Origin: Poa pratensis
Lineage: Eukaryota; Streptophyta; Magnoliopsida; Poales; Poaceae
Assembly: GCA_947311845.1 (NCBI GenBank)
Contig: CAMZMU010000048.1
Location: 24,508,431 to 24,572,430 of the forward strand
Direction: 5' to 3'
DNA: 64,000 bases
Shown here: positions 54,934-64,000 of the stretch, piece after piece
Layout: each line of letters starts with the position of its first letter
Position numbering within the stretch: position 1 is the stretch's first letter
Notes under the pieces: model-generated
Databases searched by the model: none
Seen by the model: the letters and a program-made list of their open reading frames with translations, nothing else
Told to the model about the DNA's origin: nothing
Made by a program: the position numbers and the translations under genes

Positions 54934-55259
54934 TGTAAGAGACTAGAACACAGGGAAATCGATGAACACAGATTGATTTGGGATCTAGCCCGTTCCTCCC
55001 CACCTCCCCCGAGCTAGTTCGTGAACATACGGCACTGCCGTCCGAGTACAACCCGATTCTAGACAAGATGAAAAGGAAGCTACTGCTCTGCTCTTATCAG
55101 GCAGGCACAACACGCTACGCAACCCAGTCACCATTCCTCCACCACCCCGGCATCTGACTCTGCCGAGTGGGCCTCTTGCTGCAGCTTGGCGCTCCCAGCG
55201 TGACTTGGTCGACGCTTGTTCCTCCTGGGTCCATGACAGGTGGGGCCTGGTCGCTGACA
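54934..55259 (-). repeat. 3' LTR of the gypsy element
   Basis: TGTAAGAGACTAG...TCGCTGACA on the plus strand. The polypurine tract GAAGAGGAGGGGA (minus strand) is at about 55261-55274. Confidence 0.93.
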
Positions 55260-55289
55260 ATCCCCTCCTCTTCAATTCCTGCTTGTCAA

Positions 55290-58200
55290 GCAGGAGCCCG
55301 CGGAAACGCTTGACGGAGCTGGTCCCTGTCCTCCCAGGTCGCCTGATCGGCCGAACCCTCGCTCCATTGCACGAACACCTGCGGAACGGCACGGCTACCC
55401 CTCTGCTGCAGCCGCCGACGAAGGATACGCACCGTACCTGGAACATAGCATCAGCAGAAGGCAGCATCGGTGATACCTGTGGCCTGGTGCCAATGCACGG
55501 CTTCAGCTGGGACACATGGAATACGGGGTGCACCCGGCTCGACGCCGGCAAGTCGAGCTTGTACGCCACGGCTCCAACTCGCTCCAGGATGCGGAAGGGC
55601 CCGAAGAACTTGAACGCCAGTTTATGGTTAGCACGCCGGGCCACAGAGGACTGAATGTAGGGCTGCAAGCGAAGGAACACCTCCTCGCCCACCTTGAAGG
55701 AACGCTCCCGGCGGTGCTTATCAGCCTGGAACTTCATCCGCTGTTGCATCCGCAGCAGATGCTGCCGCACCGACTCCATGATCAGGGTGCGCTCCTGCAA
55801 CCACTCTTGCACGTCACCTGCTGCAATGCCATCAGTAGCAGTGACGCCGAAGTACCTGGGTTGGTGGCCATAGAGTAGCTCAAATGGCGACTTGCCCAGC
55901 GACGCGTGCCAATTGGTGTTATACCAAAACTCGCACAAAGATATCCACTTCGCCCAATGATGAGGGTGGGCACTAATGAAGCAACGGAGGTAACACTCAA
56001 TCGACTGATTCACTCGCTCTGTCTGGCCGTCTGTCTCCGGGTGGTTCGCAGTGCTCATCCGCAGTTGAGTGCCCGTAGCACGGAACACCGACTGCCAGAA
56101 GTTGCTGGTGAATACTGGGTCCCGATCCGACACCAGCGATGCAGGCATACTGTGTAGCTTGTAGACGTTGTCGACAAATACCTCTGCAACCTTGCTTGCT
56201 GTATACGGGTGCCGGAGAGGAATAAAATGTGCGTACTTCGTCAGTTTGTCGACGACAACCAGCAGGCAACTGAAGTTCCGAGATGGCGGCAACCCTTCTA
56301 TGAAGTCCATCGTAGCAATTTCCCAGGGTGCTGATGGAATCGGAAGCGGATGCAACAGACCAGCAGGCGGCAAACGCTCAGGCTTAGCCTGCTGGCAAGT
56401 GTGACAGGTCCTGACATACTCACGCACCATCGCCTTCATCCTAGGCCAGCTAAACAGCGAAATCAACCTCCTGTATGTCACTGGGAACCCAGAGTGGCCA
56501 CCCTGTGGACTATCATGGAAAGCAGAGATGATCTGTTGTTGGAGAGCCACATCATTCCCAACCCAAATCCTGTTTTTATGACGCAGTATGCCCTGGTCCA
56601 ATGTAAAACCCATATGTGCTGCGGGGTCAATAGCCAGCTGCTGCAGCAAGGCTTGCGCTTGTGCATCATCGACATAGCTGTGCTCAACAGACGTCAACCA
56701 TGCTGGCTGCACTGTGGACATTGCAAACAACTCAGAGCTTGCTGGTGGTTTCCTAGAGAGGGCGTCAGCTGCACCATTATGAATCCCTTTCTTGTACTGG
56801 ATAGTATATTGCAACCCCATAAGCTTGGTGAGTGCCTTCTGCTGCCAATCTGTATGCAGACGTTGGTCCTGCAAGTTTGTCAGGCTTTTGTGGTCTGTGC
56901 GAATGGTGAAGGCTCTCAACTGTAAGTACGGCCTCCACTGCTGCACAGCCAACAAGATAGCCAGATACTCCTTCTCATACACCGAGAGACAACGGTTCCT
57001 CGGACCCAAGGCACGGCTGACATAAGCAACTGGGTGACCCTTCTGAGATAGCACAGCTCCAATGCCGACATCACACGCGTCTGTATCGATCACAAACTGC
57101 TCAGAAAAGTCAGGCAAAGCAAGGACCGGCGCCGTGATCATAGCCTTTTCAGGACCTGAAATGCAGTTTCAGCTTCAGGTGTCCATATGAACTGCACCCC
57201 TTTCTTCAGAAGAGCAGTCAAGGTTGACAAATCAATGCATAAAACTGAATGAACTTGCGATAGTATCCTGTGAGGCCCAAAATGCCACGTAACTCCTTTA
57301 AATTCATGGGTGTGGGCCAGTCCTTGATGGCCTGAATCTTAGCCGGGTCTGTCGACACACCTTCAGACGACACCACATGACCAAGATAAGCAACTTGTTG
57401 CTGGGCGAATGCACATTTTGACATCTTAACTTGCCACTTGTCCTTCTGGAGGATGGATAGCACCTGAGCTAGGTGATCGAGGTGCTCAGCGTAAGTGCGA
57501 CTGTATATCAGAATATCGTCAAAAAAGACGAGAGCAAATTTGCGAAGGACAGGCTCCAACGTAGCATTCATAGCATGCTGGAATGTCGCAGGGGCACCTG
57601 TGAGACCGAATGCCATCACCTTGAACTCATAATGACCGCTATGCGTCTGGAAGGCTGTCTTATGCTCCTCTCCTGGTGCAAGTCTGATCTGGTGGTACCC
57701 TGCGCGCAGGTCCAGCTTGGAAAACCACTGAGCTCCTGCCAGCTCGTCGAGCAACTCATCGATAACAGGCAATGGATACTTTCCTTTAATTGTTAAGGCG
57801 TTGAGGGGTCGATAATCAAACACTAGGCGCCAAGCCTTCTCCTCCTTCTTGACTAGCAGCACCGGAGCTCCAAAAGCACTATTGCTATGTGTGATCACAC
57901 CCTGCTCCAACAGTTCCTTCACTTGCCGTTCAATCTCTGTTTTGAGTTCAGGTGCAACTCGGTATGGCCTCACTGAGACAGGCCTTGCACCCGGAACCAG
58001 TGGTATGCGGTGATCATGCCGACGCCGTGGGGGCAAGCCGGACGGCGCCTCAAATACTGACGCAAATTGATTCAGAATTTCCTGCACTTCAGGTGACACT
58101 GGCATGCTCACCTTGTCTGCCTCTCGCAATAGGCTCAGCTCCACCAAAGCATGTGTACATAACCGAGGTTCATCACCATGCAACACAACCTGCCTGCCTT

Positions 58201-59943
58201 CATGCTGGAACGCAAGCCACCCTTGCTCCCAATGGGACAGCATCGGACTGTGCTTGCCGAGCCAATCCAGGCCAATTATACCATCATAGCTGGCCAATTC
58301 AAGGATACGAAAGTTGTCAACGAATGTGGCTCCATCCGCAGACCACTGCAATGCAGGGAAGAACTTGTCACTCTGCAGTGTCGCACCACCTGCCACTCGC
58401 ACAGCAATTGGAGACTCCAACTCTTGTGCTCCCTCCAAGAGGCTAGCTCGTTGCACATCAATGAAACATGTGAGCTACCCGAATCCACCAGGAACAAGAA
58501 GGAATGCCCTTGGATCTGCACTTGCAACTGCATAGTACGTGGTGCTGCCTTCCCCGGGTTCAGAGCAGCTGCAGACAGAACCAGGGCGTTCACCGTCGCA
58601 GTCACCTCCGGCTGTTCTGCAACCAACTGCTCCTCACTGCCATCCTCGAGCAATTGCATACAATTAACCATTTCCTGCACCAAATGCAGGGGAATCGAGG
58701 TCTTGCATTGGTGTTCCCTGCTGAACTTGTCTCCGCACGTGAAGCACAAGCCCTTAGCTCGCCTGTATGCCTTGAGGTTTCTCCATTTTTCCTCACTGGC
58801 GCTCAGTGCTCGCTTCTCCTCCACCGTCTTGGAGATCCATTTGGCCGGCGGCGGAGGCGGGGTTGGCGGGGCTGCTAGTGCCCGCCGAGTCGCGACCGGA
58901 GCTGGTGGCACATCTCTGAACATACCCGTGTCACTGCCAAGTTCTTCATACAGCAGCGCGAGCGAGAATGCCGTCTCGAGGGTCGGCGACTGCTGAATGG
59001 CGACGAGCACCCTCACCGCAGGTTTCAGGCCGTCGAGGAACTTAGTGATCTGGCCGACGGTGTCCGGATGCGGGTCGTACACAGCGATCTGGTCCACCAA
59101 TTCAGAGAAACTCTGCACATAGGCGTCCACCGTGGTCTCCTGGGAGAGGTGCAGGAAACGCCTGACGAGGTTCTGGTGTTGGTTTCTGCTGAATCGAGCT
59201 AGCACCGCTGACACAAATTCCAGCCAGGAGGGCGACGGCGTCTTCTGGAGGTAGGACTCGAGCCAAGTGGCGGCCGCTCCGGTGAAGAGGGCGGATGCAT
59301 CCGCAGCTCGGTGCGCCTCCAGCGTGTGATTTCGCCTGAAAAAATCCTCGCACCGAATTTGCCAGAGCTTGGGATTGGCTCCATCGAAATGCGGCAACGC
59401 AGAGCGAGAACCCAAGGCAACGTAGTCAGTGCTCCGTTGCGCCGCCGGCGAACTGAAATTGAGATACTGAGAACGGAGACGGTCGGAGTTGTTACCTCCG
59501 ACCGGAGGTGAGGAGTGGGAGACACTCGCTGACCCCCGGTGGTGATGCTGATCGCCGTGCCCTGTTGGGCCGGTGGTCCGTGCCGCCAACTCCGTGTGGA
59601 GGGAAGCCGACGGGCGGTCCACCACCGCGCCTGGATCCGGCCGCGGAGCGCGCTCCATGGCGGAGGCGAGAGATGCGATCTCGGAGCTAAGCGATTCCTT
59701 GATGGCGACGAGGTCCTCGCCGATCAAGGACCTGGTGGCCTCCAGATCGGTGGCCACGGAAGAGCGGATGGAGTCGACGGTGGTGTTCAGCGCCTTGATC
59801 TGCTTGTCCGTGTCATTGACGTACTTCTGCACGGCACCCAGAGTCTTCTTCTCGTACTCGAGGAAACGCGCATCGAACTCCTCCGTGGTCGCAGACTTGA
59901 TGAGATCGTAGATCTCACGCGATTCCGGAGAGAGCTGCTCCAT
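55290..59943 (-). pseudogene. Gypsy gag-pol polyprotein with three frame changes
   Basis: Gag starts at 59943 (MEQLSPESREIYDLIKSATT) with a coiled-coil region, a retrotransposon gag domain (DASALFTGAAATWLESYLQ), a zinc knuckle-like CFTCGDKFSREHQC and protease FLVDSGSSH. A one-base change near 58470 shifts to 58456-57218: protease tail, RT (VLLVKKEEKAWRLVFDYRPL, FFDDILIYS). A second change near 57200 leads to RNase H (DTDACDVGIGAVL, TDHKSL), integrase zinc finger (H...CHTCQQAK) and core (DRDPVFTS, HPETDGQTERVNQSIE) in 57141 onwards. Near 55430 a third change puts the chromodomain-like segment (VFVQWSEGSADQATWED) in another frame. All catalytic residues are present. Confidence 0.92.
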
Positions 59944-60033
59944 GGCTTCCGACCTGACGCGAGCGGCGAATCGGGTGGGGTAACCGTTGGTGGGGATCTC
60001 CAGAATTGGATCGGAAAAGGCTCTGATACCACT

Positions 60034-60359
60034 TGTAAGAGACTAGAACACAGGGAAATCGATGAACACAGATTGATTTGGGATCTAGCCCGTTCCTCCC
60101 CACCTCCCCCGAGCTAGTTCGTGAACATACGGCACTGCCGTCCGAGTACAACCCGATTCTAGACAAGATGAAAAGGAAGCTAATGCTCTGCTCTTATCAG
60201 GCAGGCACAACACGCTACGCAACCCAGTCACCATTCCTCCACCACCCCGGCATCTGTCTCTGCCGAGTGGGCCTCTTGCTGCAGCTTGGCGCTCCCAGCG
60301 TGGCTTGGTCGACGCTTGTTCCTCCTGGGTCCATGACAGGTGGGGCCTGGTCGCTGACA
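60034..60359 (-). repeat. 5' LTR of the gypsy element
   Basis: 326 bp, same ends as 54934-55259. It differs at about 60183, 60257 and 60303. Confidence 0.93.
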
Positions 60360-60364
60360 GATTC

Positions 60365-60896
60365 AGATACCAGCTCGCCGCATCTCCCACTAGTTTTCTC
60401 TCTCGCAGTCTTGCCTTTTTTTTTTCCCACGCCGACGTGCTGCATTGCATGATCAGCTGAGCCACACCAAATTAACGCACGATCGGCCGGTGCATGCATG
60501 AGCTGATGCGTGACGTATAACCAACAGCTTGACGCATCGATCTAACCTAGTACGTAGTACAGTACGTCCTAGGATTCATGGTTCATCAACCCCTAGCTAG
60601 CTAGTGAAGATGACAGGTAGTATTAAGTTGCGTCCAGTTTATTGGTTGAACAGTACCCTTTTCGTGCCAGTGCCAAAGCGTCAAACGTAGCTGATATGGC
60701 ATATGTACGCTTATTATGATAGTATAGGATAAAGTTAGGATCGGTTTCTATCTATATTTTCTGATTTGACTTGTACTCTAAAATGATCCAACATATATAT
60801 ACTACTCGGTAATCTCATAATTTTGCATGGTATAAAAACGGCAAGATCCTTGACCTAGCCGTCGCTGACGCGCTTCCGCGCTGCGCCGCCCCCACA
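60365..60896. other. Unit A tail and junction, no gene seen
   Basis: 60360-60705 repeats at 63212-63560. The remaining 190 bp to the unit B start show nothing recognisable. Confidence 0.5.
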
Positions 60897-61424
60897 GGGA
60901 GTCCAGTCAATGTCGAAGGGAGATGGTACTACTCGACTCGAGCACATGTTCTTGAGAAGAAAAAGGCCCAGCGTGTTATTTATTTGTTCTGCTTTTCCCA
61001 CTGCCAATTATAGGCACTGATGGTTTTAGTTCGGTTGTTTAATTGGGTGGCCGGTCACTTTCAGAAATCTGAGGTTTGTCTTGGGCGGCAATAGATTCCA
61101 GTCTCCAGACGTGCTAGTGGGGTGCTTGTTGTTAACTTTTTTAAAATAAATAAATGTCAGATGAAGCTTGGTTACTTAGTATCCTGAAAAGTTTGCTTAA
61201 CACCAATCGACATTGTTTAAAGGAAAAGGAGCTGATAAGCTAAGGAGAAAATGCAAGTCCTTGTATCTAGAAGGAAAAAAAAATCGAGAGCTAACTAAAG
61301 AGGTCTCCCTTACAGGGTGCTTGTTTTCAACCTTTCTTAAAGAAAAAACCCGACGAAGCCTCGTATGCTTAGATCCCCGAAAAGTAGACTTAGCATCAAC
61401 CGACATTGTTTAAAGGCAAAAGAG

Positions 61425-61894
61425 GATGGTCAAATTGTGGCCTTTGCAAATTCTGTAACCAAAGCTCAAGAGACGGCCGCACCTCCTATTTCAATGTCGC
61501 TACACCGCAAGAATTTGGTCCTCCTTGAAGGTTTCGCTCGGAATTCATGGACTTACCCCGACAAGTTAGAAAACAGTCTCTTCCGTTTAAAAATGGTGGA
61601 CAGAGAAGGCCCTTGCTACGTTTGCAATGATTGTGTCATGTGAGGTGTGTGGACGGAAAGGAAATGCCCATGTATTCCAGAACAAATCGATGACCGCTAC
61701 CATGCTTGTAGAAAAGATCAAAGAGGAGGCGAACACGTGGGTTTTAGCCGGACCTAAGGCACTTTGTACTTTAATGCCATGAGAGTAGGCTTTCGTTTTG
61801 GCGTGACCATCTTTGGTCACGCATTGGTTTATAAAACTACTTAAACCTCTTTCTTAATTATTGAAATGACAAATCTTTTGTCTTGTTTCAAACA
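61425..61894 (+). mobile_element. 5'-truncated LINE fragment (unit B)
   Basis: Duplicate of 53644-54100, flanked by diverged TSD copies (AAAGGCAAAAGAG at 61412 and AAAGGTAAAAGAG at 61895). Here the 3' hairpin is complete: GACAAATCTTTTGTC then TTGTTTC. Confidence 0.82.
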
Positions 61895-62022
61895 AAAGGT
61901 AAAAGAGCTGATAAACTGCGAGGAAAACATGCAAATCCTTGTATTATACAGCCGATCGAGAGCTAAAGCAAAGATGTCTCTGTTAGCCTTACAGGGGAGT
62001 GAGCCATGCAAGCAGCTGTCTC

Positions 62023-62464
62023 CAGGGCCGGCTCTGACCCTAGGCGACCTTGTGCGCTGCACAAGGGCCCATCACAAAATATGTAGCCCTACTGTTGTTC
62101 TGAGATGGGCTGGAAAAAATTATAAGTTGTAAAGGCCCAGCTCAATAGGCCGTCAAGAGAGGAAAAACAACGCTGCACGCAGGCTATACACATTATTGTC
62201 CATAAACTTATTGGAATTTGGTTCTTATTTGGATAATCAGACTGGGAGAAAAAAATTTGCTACTCTTTTAGTATTTGTCGTAATATGATATTGATTAAGC
62301 GCTTATCAGTTAGTTATAGACGTTTCGGAGTAATCATGTGTGGTCTAATGTAAACTTTTAAAATTTTGTGTCTATATATCTAGATATGCATGTATATATA
62401 TTGTTCATAGGGGCCAATTTTTCCTCTTTGCACTAGGGCCCCGCAAAATACAGAGCCCGCCCTG
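62023..62464. mobile_element. hAT MITE, 442 bp
   Basis: Ends CAGGGCCGGCTCTG and (other end, inward) CAGGGCGGGCTCTG. Perfect 8-bp TSD GCTGTCTC (62015-62022 and 62465-62472). Unit A at about 54225-54240 has the single, unoccupied GCTGTCTC. Interior AT-rich, non-coding. Confidence 0.95.
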
Positions 62465-63560
62465 GCTGTCTCCATTCAGATTCAGTCACGTAACCAGCAA
62501 GAGAGAGGGAAAAAAAAAGGCGAGTCCAAAGTTGACGGCCGTGGGGCCTCAAAAAAATGAGTTGCGATCCATGGCCATGTGTGTGGGTACGACGTTGCTC
62601 CTGATCGGCAACTTTTCCGGCGACGTGACCGGCGTACGATCGATCTCCGGTGCTTTCCGTCGTCTAAACAGCGCGCTTTCTCGTTCCTGCGCTAGCTCGT
62701 GATACGCACTGGCCTCCGTCTCCTTTCTACACTGCTGTAGCCATCCGATGGAACGTATGGATCCGCGTCCGCGCGACACGCACGGCGACGCCTAGTGCAG
62801 AGACCGCCGTCGCGGGACCTGGATGCCGGCGGAAATACCCACCGGAACACTCGATGCGCCATGTCGTGCGGCGGCGTACGATCGACGCAGTGCGCCAGTG
62901 CGTCGCGCGCCGCCATAGCCGTCAGGCAAAGACCTGCTTGAACCGATCGCTCTGCAAGAATCCAGGAATCACGTACGACCGTCCTCCGCGGGTTGCCATT
63001 GGCCACCGGCCATCTGCCGGCCGGCCGGGGATCGATTGGACTTGGACGACCCACGCGCACTGCGCAGCCGGAATCATGCATACGTCGACCTCGATCGACC
63101 GTGATCGTTCGTACGTACTACTCCGTACCTGAGAAGCTCGAGATGCATGGCTAGGTCGTCCGATGAACACTGAAGCTCGAGATGCATGGCTTGCGTTGCG
63201 TCAGTCGATTGCAAGATTCAGATACCAGCTCGCCGCATCTCCCACTAGTTTTCTCTCTCGCAGTCTTGCCTTTTTTTTTTCCACGCCGACGTGCTGCATT
63301 GCATGATCAGCTGAGCCACACCAAATTAACGCACGATCGGCCGGTGCATGCATGAGCTGATGCGTGACGTATAACCAACAGCTTGACGCATCGATCTAAC
63401 CTAGTACGTAGTACAGTACGTCCTAGGATTCATGGTTCATCAACCCCTAGCTAGCTACTCCATGAAGATGACAGGCATTGAGTTGCGTCCAGTTCATTGG
63501 CTGAACAACAATGCCACTTCTCGCGCCAGTGCCAGGCGTCAGACGTAGCTGTCAAAATAT

Positions 63561-64000
63561 CAAGCCAATTAAGTGCCTACCTATCGATATGCATCGCGTG
63601 AAGTAATCTAAGCTACAGTGCTATGCTTTTGTTTCTTCGTTAAGCTTGCGTAGGAAGGAAGCGCTCATGCGCAACACTTTCGAAGCTCACATAGCTTGTA
63701 AGTACTTTTGACTTTCTGGCACGGTCAGTTTGCACACGCAGGAACGCACCGAATCGAGGGTAAGACATATTAACGGTTTCAGGTGGCAACACAGAACTAA
63801 TCGAGATTAGGCTGGCTAGCTAGTATTCACCTTTTTTTTCAGAGTGGAAAGCGAAAGCCGGCGTGCACAGCTAGCTGTTCATGTTCCATTGAAGTGACGC
63901 CACCTTATCTTTATGGTGGGTTACTTGTGACTTTGTGAGTGTCGTTGGTAGGAAGAAACCTTTCCCGAACAGTGTCCTCGCCCTCCAGCCGTCCCCCAAG
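63561..64000. other. No gene seen
   Basis: Sequence beyond the second duplication. No ORF, element end or RNA gene is supported up to the window edge. Confidence 0.4.

Larger units (their letters stand above)
54934..60359 (-). mobile_element. Ty3/gypsy retrotransposon, 5.4 kb
   Basis: 326-bp LTRs at 54934-55259 and 60034-60359 differ at three positions, so the insertion is young (roughly 0.36 My at 1.3e-8 per site per year, wide error). A 5-bp TSD, GATTC, lies at 54929-54933 and 60360-60364. Unit B keeps the empty site (about 63212). The primer site on the minus strand (TGGTATCAGAGCC, 60019-60031) is tRNA-Met. Domain order PR-RT-RNaseH-INT defines gypsy; a chromodomain-like tail and small size suggest a Reina-like chromovirus lineage. 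Confidence 0.96.
53148..60896. repeat. Tandem segmental duplication 2, unit A
   Basis: 53148-54933 matches about 60897-63211, and 60360-60705 matches 63212-63560. The Ty3/gypsy insertion at 54934-60359 splits the unit, which is about 2.3 kb without it. The unit contains a truncated LINE, a local 195-bp duplication and a 3' GC-rich part (about 54290-54930) that carries no recognised gene. Confidence 0.92.
60897..63560. repeat. Tandem segmental duplication 2, unit B
   Basis: Second copy of the unit at 53148-60705 without the gypsy element. It begins GGAGTCCAGTCAATGTCG in both copies. It carries a private hAT MITE (62023-62464) and small indels. Confidence 0.92.

Overview
This window reads as nuclear DNA of a grass, most likely of the wheat tribe (Triticeae). 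The evidence is large nested transposons of kinds typical of that group: a CACTA element with 'GGTCCCGGTTCG' subterminal motifs, copia and Ty3/gypsy retrotransposons with tRNA-Met primer sites, L1-type LINEs, and Stowaway/Tourist MITEs. There is also one intron-containing plant housekeeping-type gene. No bacterial genes, rRNA, tRNA or CRISPR were seen. Most of the 64 kb is mobile DNA, and most element junctions can be fixed from target-site duplications (TSDs).

Region 1 (1-41,000) is a tandem segmental duplication carrying a small unrecognised 82-codon gene (copies at 807-1055 and 26310-26558), torn apart by different transposons. In unit 1 a copia element (1205-8433) landed just behind the polyadenylation signal. 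It was itself hit by a hAT derivative (2903-4030) and by a non-autonomous CACTA element (4935-6256) that carries a captured piece of a phosphoserine aminotransferase gene. In unit 2 a Mutator-like element (11733-26164, 9-bp TSD) sits about 50 bp upstream of the TATA box. It contains a 13.15-kb CACTA transposon (12537-25686) with two decayed transposase genes and two intact accessory ORFs. Further on, unit 2 holds an L1-type LINE on the minus strand (about 27173-39203), split by a copia element with 64-bp LTRs (33527-38563).

Region 2 (41,000-50,450) holds the one clear host gene: a six-exon minus-strand QWRF-motif (AUG8/EDE1/SCO3-like) microtubule-associated protein, 42962-47255. A Stowaway hairpin and a 25-bp tandem repeat lie in its first intron, an antisense copy of part of exon 4 lies in its second intron, and a Tourist MITE lies just upstream.

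Region 3 (50,450-64,000) has a GC-rich LINE-dependent retroelement (50469-52332). It is followed by a second tandem segmental duplication (53148-60896 and 60897-63560). Unit A is split by a young Ty3/gypsy element (54934-60359). Unit B carries a 442-bp hAT MITE (62023-62464) whose empty site is still visible in unit A.

The paralogous units act as each other's empty-site controls, so insertion order can be read directly. All coordinates, exon borders and identities were worked out by eye.
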